A DNA stretch of 64,000 bases from Neofusicoccum parvum (Eukaryota > Ascomycota > Dothideomycetes > Botryosphaeriales > Botryosphaeriaceae). Positions 21,101-33,450 of the stretch are shown piece after piece. Under the pieces are notes generated by a model, which was not told the origin of the DNA, searched no databases, and saw nothing but the letters and a program-made list of their open reading frames with translations. Within the stretch, counting starts at the first letter, position 1. Each line of letters starts with the position of its first letter. Position numbers and translations under genes: made by a program. The stretch lies in NCBI GenBank assembly GCA_020912385.1, contig CP087217.1, positions 434,001-498,000 on the forward strand. Reading direction: 5' to 3'.

Positions 21101-24100
21101 ACGGCGGGCGGCGGCGGCGAACGGCGACGGGACGAGCGAAGCAAGTTGTAAAGTGGCGCTGAGGCCAACCATGCGCGCGAAGCAAAAGAGCAAGCAAGCG
21201 CAGCCGCAACACCGCAAGTGGTGGCGCGGCGCGCGGATCACAGATCACTGTGTCGTCAGGCTCCCTCCAGGTCAACCCCGGTCCCCTGCCCGTCCGCGCC
21301 GGCTGCTGCGCAGCAGAGACAGAGAGGCGCGCGCAAGTGCTGGCTGACGAGCGGGCGGCGCGCATGAAAGATCGTCGTACTCGGCCGGGCTCCGCGCTCC
21401 CACACACGCTACCGGACGACCTGACAACCGTCTCCGCTGGTGGCCGCCGCCGTCGCCGCCGCACCGCCGCCGGCCGAACGTGCGGATGTCCATCTATGCA
21501 GGGAACCGCGAGCGAAGAGCGGTACCGACGGCTGCTAGCGCGAGGTGTATTCTGCCTTGGTGTGTTGTCGTGAACTACGTCTGTGTGCCAGCCAGCCACT
21601 TCCCCGAAACCTATCTACCCACCTCGGCCTGGACCCTTCTTTCGTGCCGATGCTCACGATGCTTTGCTGGTGGCTCGCTCATGGCTCCGCTTGCCGGCCG
21701 GCGTCGTAGCCGTCGCGCTGGCGGCCTCGCGCGCTCGTGCTCGCGCGTTGTGTCAGCAGCAATCATCCCTCTTCCGGCGCCCGGAAGCTCGAGCGTGCCG
21801 TCGGCTGGGTCTTTGCGGCGGACACGGACGAGAGCGAGCGTGAGGATCAGGAGGAGCGGTGGCCAAGGCAGCCAGTTACCCCGTATGGAGGAAGCCTCCG
21901 TAGCGAGGTCGACGACGACAACGAACGACAACTCGACATTTTCGAATTGCGTTCGCCCAAAGCAGTAATAGAATCGAGAGACATCTGGCGAGTCAAGGCT
22001 GTGCGCGGCGTCATCATCACCTTTCACTTCTCTCCTCGCTCTGCTCCGGGGAACGTCAGACGCCGCAGACGCAAGCCCAGGAGCCGCACCGACGTGCAGC
22101 GAACGCCATCGACCCACAACTGTTCATCGTGGTCCGCTTCATCATGTCCCCTCTCGCCCCCGACAGATGGCTCGAGCGGCCAGATGGCAAGCGTCATTTC
22201 CAGGGTGTCCTCTCACCGTTAAGGTTCTTCCACGGACTTCTCGATCGTGGCAGGGGGGACCTTCCGCCGAGTAAGGTCCCTAGACCCTTCAACAACTCGA
22301 TCCTCTACTATCGCCCCATAAGCTGACTGTGGCGACGGCGGCGGCGGCAGAGGTAATATCGAGCTGAGCGCCGCCGCTTCGAGGCATCTGTCTTACTTTT
22401 CCGCCGTCCTGTGGCTCTCGCCGGACGGTTTGACTAATTCGTTTTGCTCTCTGTGGAGCGCTCAGAGCAGCGCTTTGATGAACGGTGTAGTACGCATGTG
22501 TAGACGGTTGCATGCCGTGTGCCTAGGACCAAGGAACCTCGCCACCGCCTTGCCGTTTGGGCAGATGCACAGGGTGCAGGCTGCACGTCAAGCAGGCATC
22601 CGGCAGCAAGAAGCAACGAGCACGCTCGATCCGGCAGCGGCTCGTCGGCGGGCTGTGGCTTGATCAGCGCCGTCAACGGACGCAAGTCGCACAAGAACTG
22701 TTGCGGGCTGCCGGCGCGGCGCAGAACAAAAGCAACGCGCGGGTCCGCCGCTCTGGGGAGGGTCGCGGGCAGTTGCTTCTGCTGGAGGTTTCGGTCAGCC
22801 TGCCATGGCTGGGGGCCCGTCTCTCCACGGCCGTGCCTGGCGGGGCGGCGCGTGCGCATGCAGAAAGAAGGGCGCGGGTCTCGATCGCGCGTGGGTGGAG
22901 CCCTGAAATTGGCTTGGAGTGCAACGCCCGACGGGCGTATATTGCGAAAGAGGGAACCCCTCTCATGGGGAGCCGGGGACGCTCGCGTGGGCTAACCCCG
23001 CAGGCAGGGCGCTGGGCGCGTTCGTCGCTGGCGGCCGGCCGGCAGGCGCGCTGGGCTGGTGGAAGGCATGTGGAAGCTGCAAAAAAGCGCAGGCGAGCCC
23101 GGGCGGCTCTTAATGTGAAACTGTAGCTTGCGCGTGATACGAGGATGGCGCTGGCCGCTCTGTGATCTGACGCAGGCGGGGTGCGGATCTCTCGTTCATC
23201 AAACTCGCGCTTCCGCGCACCGTCCGGCCTGGCCCTGGCCCTGGCCGCTCAACCGGGCTAGGCCGACTCGTGCGCGCAATTGCACACTGATCGTCGCATC
23301 ATGAGATACTTTGGGCGACTTGGGCGCGGGCAGAGCTGAGCGCGCGCGCGCCCACCTGTCCCCAGGACTGCCGCCGGCCAGCGCGCGCGGTCGGGCGTAC
23401 CGTGGTGCGTCTTCGGTGATTGGGCGTGGAGCCCGTTGGGGCCCGTTGGGGGATCGGCGGCGGGCGCGGGCAGAAGTGGTGGCCGGCCGGATGCGATCGC
23501 GATGCTCGTGGGCGCGCGAGATACCTGCCATGTCAGCGGCACGACACATCGCATGGTGTTGGGCGGAGCGCAGCGGCGCGGCAGTTGGCCGCGCGCGGGA
23601 TGAACCTCCTTCGACGTCGCCCGCTGATCGAGCGCGCGCGGGCCCCAGGGGACTTCTTCCCGCCGCGCGCACCCGAACCCGATGCCAGGCCCGTCTTTCT
23701 GCACGCGCCGCCGGCCAGTGAGCGTCGCCGATGCGCCCGTCGCAGCGTCCATCTGTAACTGCAGATCTTCTGCCCTATGGGGAGCAGCCCGCCCTTCCAG
23801 CGCTTGCGCGCTTCCTCGTGCTGATGCCTCAGGAAGCGAGGCCGCTGTGGCCGTTTCAGCCCGCAACCTACTTCTCGACTGGGCTGCTGGCGCGCCCGGA
23901 AATGGTGGTTTGCCCGGCCGCGCACATGGCATTCGTGCCGGATTTGTCAAAACCTCGATGAGCCCTGCGGAATCGAGCCTGGCCTCGCGCCCACGAGCCA
24001 CTGCCTCATGTGTGATCGGCCCGGAGGCTGGAGCCGCTCGTGGTGTGCTGCCTTCAAACCTCACCGCGCGCTCGGCTTCCCTGGCCACGGGCGTTATGCA

Positions 24101-26137
24101 GCGGAATGGCCAGCCGCGCTCGAGGTCCGTCCACTGGCTTTCTAGGGACGAGCCGGCCAATGCGAATCATGATCGGCCTCATGGATGCGCCCACGGCGAG
24201 TCCAATCACCGAGCCGGCGCCAGATGCGCGAAAAGGTGTGGCCAGCGCGCCTGCAACCTCCCACCTTCGCGCAGCGTGCCTTGGCACGACTACAGGCCGA
24301 CAGCGCTTGACCGATCACGGGAGCGCGCGCGTTGGACGGGGCGACTCAGTGCGGTCTGCGATTGACGCCCATGGGCTGGGCGTGCCAGCTGGCCGGCCGT
24401 CTTCTTCTTTCTTGTGTCCCCGTCAGACAATGTCTTGGGTAAGCGCGTGGAGCCTCACGGTTCACGGTCCCGGGGCGCTGACTCGCTGCGTCCGTCGGGG
24501 AAGCAGGCTCGTGGGGAGACGAATATCATGGCCTGATGGCGGTTGCTGCCCCTGGTTGGACGGGCGAACGTGCAGGCTGCACGGGGCGGAACGGCGGTGA
24601 CTGACGGGGGTGAAGCGCAGCGATCGCGCAGCGCGAGGCAGATGACAGATGCACTGGGCGCTACTAACGTAGCCGCGGTTGCGTTATTGGGGTGGCTGGC
24701 TTGGTGGTGGTGATTAGCAGCTTACGGGCAGCTCCCGCGGCCAAGGGCAGGCTGTGTTTCAGCGAGGGAGATCAAACGGCCGGAGGTGCTGTGCTGCTGC
24801 TGCTGCCGCCGCCGCTGCCATTGTTCCTGCGTCGACGGCCTGCATGGCCCGCTCGATTCAGCGGGCGCCGGCCAGCCACACCTACATCACCACCGCGCCC
24901 GCGGGGTGTCGCTGCCAGCATGCAAGGGGACGGAGTCGGTGTCGGTGACGGGCAGGCCCCAGCGCCGTCAGTGCTGGCGGGCGGCGTGGACGGCGCTGGA
25001 GGAGGTGAATTTGCCGACGCCGACGCCCCCTCTGCGCGCGTGTATAGAGAGAGCCATGACTGGGCCTCGCCAGGCGCGCAATACGTGCCGGCGATATTGT
25101 TGCTGGCCGGAGTCTGCCCTGAGTCTGCCGCGCGCGCACCGATACGGATGCTCGTGTAGGGACCAGACGGAGACGGGAGACGGCCTGGCTGCGTGATCAG
25201 TCTGGCGGCGGGTCCGGCACGTCGCGCGCGCGCGCCCATCCTGCCTGCTGAGCGATCCTGATCCTGGCGGCGCCGGAGCCGATACGGTGCAGTGCGGTCA
25301 CAGTGCTGGCCTGGCGGGCAAGGCATCAGGCTTTCCGCTTTCTGCTCGCGTACAGCGCCAGAGCGCTAAGCGGGCGCGGGCAGACCCCCCGCCGGCCTGG
25401 GTCGCCATGCGCGCAGACTATCGAGAATAATGCCAGCTGCTAGAGGCGCTGCTGCTATAGCGGCGCGCGGTGGTGTCGCTTGCGCCGGCCAGCGTGGGAC
25501 TGCGCGCCGGGCCCGCGACGTCAGGCTGGCCGCCCGCCGGCTGCCAGGCTGCTGGCCGGCGCAGAGGGCGCGAGTAAGACGCCATTCCGCGGCCGCCACC
25601 TCCATTCCAGCCGGCCACCAGCGCTGCTTCGCGCTTGCGATCGCTATTCGACGGCGGGCCAGCCACTCGCAGGGGCCTCGCAGCGACCGGGATCTGGCGG
25701 CGCGCGCTCGGCGACGGAGGCCTGCGTGGCTAGGTACAGCGATAAAAATATCCGCGCTGTCGCAGCTAGCAGTGCTAATCTCCTGAAACGCAGCGCTGAC
25801 ACACCTAAAGCCCTCGCTCCCCCCTCGACTGCTGTTTCGTGTGCGAACCCTACCATCACGCTCCCGCCTCAAGTTCACCCTCCCACCGCACTCGAGACTG
25901 CGCTTCCCACGCCCGAGGCAGGCCCTCGATTCAGTTTCTGTTCATTAACATATCTCAAACATCGCTCGCCGATTTCCTTCGCTTGCTTTGCTTCGTCTTG
26001 CGCTTCACCTCACGTCGTTCTGAGTGCTCCGCGAGCCATCAGCCGTCGCAACAAAGTCGCCGCGCATCCCCCGTCAATTTGCCCTGACGTCCCATCGCTA
26101 TCGTCCGACCGGCCCACGACACAAACAGGTGGACAGC
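18125..26137. other. 8-kb gene-poor region upstream of STE12
   Basis: No domain-bearing or clearly spliced frame was found. 18.1-19.7 kb is of average composition, with T-rich tracts near 18717 and 18786. 20-26 kb is GC-rich, with many overlapping stop-poor frames on both strands that lack family motifs, and short CAG-, GGC- and CCCTGG-type repeats (for example 23228-23245 and 23438-23455). The last 300 bases, CT-rich with repeated CTCGC and CTTCG, are probably the STE12 leader. Long leaders, a non-coding transcript or small undetected genes are possible. Confidence 0.45.
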
Positions 26138-28425
26138 ATGTACTCCACCGGCCACGCCGCCATGCCGCCTCCCGGGCAGGCAAGACAGGTCGCCCCCGAG
26201 ACCTTCCTCCTCGACCAGGACGCGCAACAGAGCCTGCCGCCGGACGCAGTTGTCGCATTGCAGCAAGTAGATAATCGTACGCCCCGCGTTTCCAATTGCG
26301 CCGCATGAACACCGCTGACCCATATCCAGTCAAGTACTTTCTCATTTCTGCGCCAGTAGACTGGCAGCCCGACCAGTACATCCGCCGCTTCCTGCTCCCC
26401 ACCGGCGAATACGTTTCCTGTGTACTATGGTATGCACAAAGCCCAATTGCGCGCCCCGCTGCGCTTGCTAACGCGCCGCCAGGAACAACCTCTTCCACAT
26501 CTCCGGCACCGACATCGTGCGATGCCTTTCCTTCAGATTCCAGGCCTTTGGCCGCCCTGTCAAGAACTCCAAGAAGTTCGAGGAGGGCATCTTCTCCGAT
26601 CTGCGCAACCTGAAGTCTGGCACTGATGCGTCGCTCGAGGAGCCCAAGAGCGCATTCCTCGATTTCCTCTACAAGAACAACTGCATCCGGACACAGAAGA
26701 AGCAGAAGGTTTTCTACTGGTACAGCGTGCCGCACGACCGCCTCTTCCTCGACGCTCTGGAGCGCGATCTCAAGCGCGAAAAGATGGGCCAGGAGGCCAC
26801 CACCGTGGCCGTTGCCGAGCCTGCGCTGTCCTTCGAGTTTGACTCCTCGCAGTCGCTTTTCGAGCAGCTGACCAAGGCGCAACAAACGAACTCGTCCTCC
26901 TTCAACACCAGCATCCAGACGTACTCGCAGTCCACCTCGCCCGTCATGCGCGCCATGGACTCAATGCCTCCGCCTCAGATGATCCCTCAGTCGATGCCCC
27001 CGACTGTGCCCGAGGAGCCTCTCCACCAGATGAACAGCTTCCACCACCAGCAGATGACCATGGCTCCGCCCACCAACGGCATGCATGCCGTGGCGAAGAG
27101 CCGCGAAAGGGAGTACACGCCGATCCCGTACGACCGCAATGGCATCCCGTTGTCGCAGGTGCACCAGAGACACAGCTCCATGCCCGCGTACATGGAGTAC
27201 TCTCCCGCGCCGTCGTTCGTTTCGTCGCATTACGAGGACTATAGCACTCGTGGTATGTCCTTCGAGCCCATCACGCCTCCCCAGCACTCCATTGGGTTGG
27301 GCGCTGAGCCTGCATACATCGCGAATGAAGACACCGGCCTCTACACTGCAATTCCTGACGTTGGCCTCTCGGCCAACTTCAACCCGCTCATGCAGCTGCC
27401 TCCGTCGAACATTGCCGCGCCGCAGTACGGCCAACGCCCATTCGCTCCCGGAAACGTGTACTCCGTCATCGAGGGCTCGCCGACGTACAAGCAGAGGAGG
27501 AGGAGGTCTTCGATGTCGATCGGCGGCGGCATTGCGGCGGTCAACGCAGCGAACGCAGCCAACCCGCACGCTGTTCACAGGCCGAGCGATCTCCGCAGGT
27601 CTGTCTCGAGCTCCGTGGTGCCTGTGACGGAGGCTGCGGATGAGGGTGGCCATGACTCACCCCAGAGCCTCCACAACGGCTACACGAGTGTCCAGCAAAA
27701 GCCCGAGGTTGCTGACGTGTCGAGGCACGGCACGCCGCTGGCTACCGTTGAGGGCAGCCCCAACCAGCAAGCCACTCAGATGCTGCCGCAGGACGACTTC
27801 TCCGGCCTCAACGGCGACTTTTCTGACCAGTCCCTCGCCCACAGCGCTGTCGTCAGGCAAGCGCCCGGCGTCTTCCGCAGGGCCCGCAGCGCCACGATGA
27901 TGGAGCTTGGACCGTACCCGCAGAAGTCTCACTCTTGCCCGATTCCCACTTGCGGACGTCTATTCAAGAGGTTAGAGCACCTCAAGAGGTAAGCGCCCAC
28001 AGATCTGCAGTTTCATGTTCAGCGTGTGATTAACTCGGCGCTTAGGCACGTGCGCACGCACACTCAGGAACGCCCATACGTCTGCCCTCTGTGCAACAAG
28101 GCTTTCTCTCGCTCCGACAACCTGGCGCAGTAAGTTTTCTAAGCGACGATGCTAATTTTGGCTCAATGCTGACCGTGGCCCCCACAGGCACCGCCGCACG
28201 CACGAGCCCCGCCAGGAGGGAGACCCAATCGTCAACTACAGCGAGGAGGAGGAAGACCAGGACGAGGGTCTCGGCTCCTTGGAAGAGGAGAGTCCCGAGG
28301 CTGCCCACGAGTACATGCCGTCCAACCTCTCCGTGGGAACGTCGCTCGCAGATCTGCCGAACCCGATGGCCGCCGTGACAACCATGGGCCAGACGCATCA
28401 ATTGCTCGCTGCCAGCAACTTCTAA
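26138..28425 (+). CDS. STE12: STE12-type transcription factor with two C2H2 fingers
   Basis: Five exons: 26138-26276, 26330-26429, 26483-27988, 28046-28129 and 28188-28425, joining to 688 residues, normal for filamentous fungi. The N-terminal STE DNA-binding domain spans about residues 45-165 ([56 protein letters not shown]). The middle is rich in Pro, Gln and Ser, with a basic KQRRRRSS stretch. Two C2H2 fingers follow: Cys565, Cys570, His583, His587, and Cys595, Cys598, His611, His615. An acidic tail ([11 protein letters not shown]) comes after them. The fingers are absent from yeast Ste12 but standard in filamentous fungi. Ste12 acts downstream of the Fus3/Kss1-type MAP kinase in mating, cell fusion and, in pathogens, invasive growth. 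The finger region is split by two introns, a known site of alternative splicing in some species. Confidence 0.95.
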
Positions 28426-31400
28426 GTTCAGTCAGAAAGAGCATTGCATCGCGGCTGGTTCCGGCGTTCACTCTCCTTTTGTCGTGCTTTTTAATCGCAT
28501 ATTAGACTACGTTCGGTTGGTTTTCCGGCTTCTGCATCGAAAGAGGTTCATATGCAGCATTTGCTGGAGGGGCCTGGGTGTTCTTGGGAATGGTCCGGCC
28601 CGGCGAGGCCGGAGGTCGCACGAGGAAGTCCCAGTAGGCCTGCTCATGACGCCATGACGTTTTTATCCCACTTTGTTTCCTTTTTTTTTTTTCTCAGCAC
28701 ACAGACAGTCCTTTCCGGCATCAGCGTCTGCGCGCGACTTCCACTTTTTCCTTACCTTCGATTTCTTCCAACTTCGTGTCAAATCCTTCTTGCTTTTTTT
28801 GCCTTCGGCTGTTTGGAGTGGCAAAAATTTGGCGCAAAGTTTTTCAGGGTGCGGTGGATGGGTCGTGGTTCAGGTCGCGAGCATCTAGAGCGCTTTCTGT
28901 TTGTTTTTGTTTTCGACCCTCCCCCCCCTTGTTCGTTTTCATTTCTTTTTTTTTATGGTTTTTGCGAACGGGTTTGTGGTTTTCTATCTTGCTGCGCGAT
29001 TCCTTTGGGTGGAGATTTGCTATGGAGCTAGGATTGGGCTGTCTAAGGATATCGAGCGCGCCAGAGAGCTTCGCACGGAGACAGAGGGATGGGGGGCTGC
29101 GCTTCCGCTACATATTTGTAGCGCGTTTATCCTCTATGGTCAGGGATTATGTATCATAGCTGCGGAAAGCTATATCTCATTTCTTATTCAATGAGCAAGT
29201 ACAAAAAAACAGAATGTCAACTACACTGGACTACCTGACTTCTATTCCCGTGATGTGTCTGCCGAACCTTCTTTGAGATTTCAAGTCGATCGTGCCTTGA
29301 TATGGCGAATAAGTAGGCGAGCCTTTGAAGCGGGATGGGTGACAACCCCCAGCCACCGTTGGCCGCCGTGAACCAGTTGCCTGGGACTGGGACGATCAGC
29401 AGCACAGGAAGCTGACTTTTTCACTTTTCCCTCCTCTTTTCTTTTCCTCAACGGCTGCGCCCACACGGATTAGTCCACACCTATTACCGGATGCTTTTCT
29501 TTTTCCCTCCTGCTAAGCCACACCGATTACTTGGGACGTGTGTGATCGGCAACAAACTTTCAACATCAGTCGAGCATGGGCGATTGACAAGATAAGATCA
29601 TATAGTGGGAACCCCCCCTCCTCCTCGCCTCCTCTCGGCAATTGAAAGGAAAAGTATAAAGAAGCGGAAATACGCTTAAATTGTGCTTCGACAAATTGCG
29701 AGGCAGCAATATACTTAGGAGTCTTCTCCGCCGGCGTGGTGGTGTGTTGGAGGCGAAAAAGGAGGGAGGTGGAGGAAGGAAGCCGATAGCTCACATTCAT
29801 GGAAGGGTATGCATTCCCGAAGATACGGGCCGGTTGATCGGTTACGTGGAGAGCAGTGGCAAGGAAGGTTGGGGAGCGGAGCCGACTGCCTTTTTTTTTT
29901 TTTCGTTGTGACAGATGTGGGGGAGCCATGCTTTGGTTCTCTCGTCTCTGCGCGGTGAAAGAGAGAAAGAGGCGGTGCTGGACTGGGCGAGCTGGCTGCT
30001 GGACGCAACCAATTGGGCCATCGGGACACCGCAGGCAAAAGTGATGGACGGTCACTGCTGGGCTCCGGGTGGAAGGGCGCGCGCGCGCGCGCGCTCAGGG
30101 AATGCGGCAGGGATGCGTCTCCGATGTTCTGGCGTCCGGCGTCCAGCGCGAGGGAGCTTCCCTCGGGCCAAGAGGGGATAGCCGCAGGCGTCGGGGGGTC
30201 TTCGGACGCAGGCTTCTTTTTTGCCTTTCTCACCTTGGAAATTCCTTGGCCAAGATTGCGAGAGGCGGAAGGGTGGAAGGGTTGGACATGGTGAAACCGC
30301 CCCGTTCGACACGGCGCGGCCGTGGCAGCGGTTTCACCAACGGACGGGTCGCGGACGGGGGCCGACCTGCGTGCTGCGTGCTGCGTGCTGCTTTGCTGCT
30401 GCGCTCTGGGGCCTTGGGCTCGGGGCAAGGGCAAGGACCCCGGCCGCGGATCGATTCGACTGGGGCGTGGCCCGGACGGGGAAGACGATGCGCGCGTCCG
30501 CCCTGCTGCCGTGCTGCGCGCCGTGTGGCGCGCGCGGGCGGAGGCTGCTGCGTCCCCCGCCTTGCTGGGCGCTGGGCGATGGAGGACGCGTACGTGCTCT
30601 CGGCCGGCCGGCCGACAGGGCAATGGCCGTCGCGCCGTCTGGACGACTGAGAGGCGGGACGCGATGGGTGCGTTGGGCGACGCTGACTGGACGGGGCGCG
30701 CGTATTGCAGGATTGACCAATCTGCGCTCCCGCGGCGGGCAGAGACACTTCACTGGACGGCGCGCAAGATCACGGCTTGCACATTCCACCCGTGATTGCT
30801 GCACGCAGGCCGATGCCAGGTTCTAGACGGACGGCCTTGCCCGAGGAGATCGGCAGAGCATATGAAAAGAGGCGGCGAGTGATGATTTGCCGGCTCCAAG
30901 ATCAACCGAGCGGGAGCGCCGCTGGCTAAGGAAACCCTGCTGGTCGTTGATGCGCGAGGCGATGCCGGATGTGGTGATAGGCGAGATGTGGCATGTGTTC
31001 TTCTGCGGCTTCTCGAACAGAGCGAGACGGCAGGGCATCCGGAGCCTGAGACTGGGATGCCTGCGCGCTGGGCTGTGGCTTGTGGCTGTCTGCGGTGCTC
31101 TGTCCACCGGCCCTCCGCCACGCGACAGGCTCGCGGCCGGCGGTTTGGGATTGAAGCCGGAACGCAGGCCAACCGGGAAATCGGTCGAGAACTCAGGCAA
31201 GCTTTTTGGCGGAGAAGCCAAAGGCACGCACGAGAAGGCAAAATCGGAATCGAAGTGGCCCGAGAGCCACGCCACATCCACCGCCGCTGAGCTTACTTGG
31301 CGCGGACGTTTTGAGACGCGATGGAAGGCCGAAGTGAAGGAAGAGAAAATAGCGCAGAGTTGAAGCGGATGGGAGCCGCGGTACAGTGTTTAGGTAATGG

Positions 31401-33267
31401 GTAGACGGCTGGACCCGTCGGCTGAGTTGATCCGAAACGGTGAGCGTACGGGGAGGTGATGAACCCGACCTTGTGCTGTGTATCACCAGTCGATGCCACA
31501 TCCAGACTTCGCGTGCTTAGGAACGATCTTTGCGAGCGAACGGAGCAGCGGACGCCCGAGGATGGATGGCGCGTCGTCTGCGTGCTCTCGCGCTCTTCCG
31601 TCCGGTCCCACAGCCGCTGGTCAACCATCAGTCTCGTCAGGTTTCACGGCGTGGGATGGCAGCGCTGCCTCGATTCATGGCGTCGACGAGGCCCGGCATG
31701 AATGGACTCGGAGATGAAGAAGCCGCGGACAGGTCCTGCGGGGCTCCAATCCTCTGGGGCTTTCCTCCAGCAACAGGACGGCCGGCTTCCAGATCCGCAC
31801 ACTGCCATGAGGCTCTCCGACACGTCTTCCTCCGTCGGCTATCACTTGGCACCGTGGGCCTTCTTTTTAAGCTTACTGGCACTCTCGTCGGGGCGCGAGA
31901 GCGAGGCAGCGGCGGCATTGGATGTTGCTCGGACGCTGTCTTGGACGACGAGGCTGCAGGACGCGAGAGCTGCGCCGGACGGCCAGGCTCACTGCGGCCA
32001 TGGCAACGACGAGGCGATCGGTTGTCGGCGCGGTGGAAAAGCAGTTGTTCCTGGCGCCATCCCCGCCGCGCCGGCCCCACACACGCACCTGCACTGCGGC
32101 TCATCAGCGGCGCAATGCAAGTCCAAGTCCCAGGCCCCGACGCACTGTCCAGCCATTCTGTCCCTCTCGGCTATTTGGAAGCGCCAGGCTTCCTCTGGCC
32201 ATCGTCCTGTCGGGCTTTCACGCCAGGAGCATTCTCTCTCCCGCCTCCACGTGTTTCTGGCGCGCCCTCAAATGTTGATCTTCGACCTGGCCACGGCTTT
32301 TCTGATGACGTGGAATTGCGCGCCTTTCCTATCTCATCTCCCCGCCGGCGATCAAGCACGCCGTCGTGTTCTCTGTATACCTCTGACGTGCCAAGCAGCC
32401 TCGTTCGTTGGTGTTCGTGCTCCCTGGTCCTGTGCCTGAATCGTGCGCGGTGCACACTCCGCTCTTTCCCCGTGGGTACTGCGCGGCCAATCGGTGTGAA
32501 CACCGCGAGCCAGGAGAGCCTCTCTGCTGCACTGCGTAGAATACGTCACTCCGGACAGCCTGCGGTGTCGGTCAAAGATCAGTGGAGGCGAGTCGGCTGC
32601 GAGAACGCACAAGGTCTTGGCCGCGCCACATTATTTCTAGAAGGATTCTTCAGGAGACCCTAAGGAGATCCCTGGGGGCCGTGTTGGTGATGCGCGTCAA
32701 CCTCAATCTACCGGATAGCAGCGGCAACACAACATGACGTCTGCACTCCTGGCTGTCGTATCTGGTCTTGAGAGTTTGCTTCCTTTGCTCCAGTAGATGG
32801 GTGTTACAGCGCAATATTTTACTAGATAGAGTCTTTCCGGTCGAAGACGGTCATCTGTCTGCGATTCATCAATCGTGAGTCTGAATCATGGATGTCTCTA
32901 CTCTCCTATATATATAAGGCCATGGTTCGTATAGGAATCCTTATAGCTAATTTCTTCTACTAATCAACATGGAGACCTGGGGTCTAGTCCTATACTATCG
33001 TGACGCCCAGCTCAGGCCCTCAGGCCGCCTACTCATCTTCATCACCGCTTTCGTATCCACACCTTGGCTCACCCAGTCTGAGGACAGATTTACGAATGGC
33101 CCCACGCTAAAATCCACATTCACATAGGAGAGAAGATGATAAATAACCACACCTACTATCCCATAGCACATCATCTCTGCAAAAAACAAAACGCTCCAGC
33201 CTCTTCACCGTTCTCCGCTTTCATCATAACATAAGAACCCCACCCTTCAAGCAAACAGACAGCAAAA
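28426..33267. other. 4.8-kb gene-poor region
   Basis: The first 700 bases are T-rich with a long T tract near 28680 and probably hold the STE12 3' end. Another T tract lies near 29890, and alternating GC near 30079-30092. 29.9-32.6 kb is GC-rich with overlapping long frames on both strands but no domain. 32.65-33.25 kb is AT-richer, with a TATATATAAGG near 32907-32918, possibly an upstream promoter for the secreted peptide gene. Confidence 0.45.
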
Positions 33268-33450
33268 ATGAAGTTCATTGCCGCCATCTCGCTCGCTCTC
33301 ACCGCCCTCTCCTCCACCGTCGCCGCCGTCTCCATTTGCAACGACGGAGGCTCCAACATCCAGGTCTGCTGCGCCGAGAGCGGATCATGCCCTGCCGGCT
33401 GGTTCGCTGAGACTGGTTTCTCCGACTGCCAGGGCTACGGGGCGTGCTAG
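33268..33450 (+). CDS. Small cysteine-rich secreted protein, effector-like
   Basis: A 60-residue frame with ATG at 33268 preceded by CAAAA, a good fungal start context, and TAG at 33448-33450. Residues 1-20 form a classic signal peptide: Lys at position 2, hydrophobic core, and STVAA before a likely cleavage near residue 20. The mature peptide of about 40 residues has six cysteines at 24, 34, 35, 41, 54 and 60, enough for three disulfides, and ends in Cys. It is Gly- and Ser-rich with one Trp. There is no known domain. Its size, signal peptide and cysteine density match secreted effectors or small antimicrobial or hydrophobin-like peptides, but the eight cysteines of hydrophobins are absent. 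It stands alone in a gene-poor, AT-richer segment. Confidence 0.7.
   Translation: MKFIAAISLALTALSSTVAAVSICNDGGSNIQVCCAESGSCPAGWFAETGFSDCQGYGAC

Noticed and set aside
23258..24160. 300-codon minus-strand open frame
   Set aside because: Arg-, Ala- and Pro-rich with no motif, and mirrored by 100-230 codon frames on the plus strand. Typical of stop-poor GC-rich DNA.
31530..32663. 377-codon plus-strand open frame
   Set aside because: Starts at an ordinary ATG in GC-rich DNA, has no domain, and overlaps equally long frames in other phases and on the minus strand. Composition follows the DNA rather than a protein.
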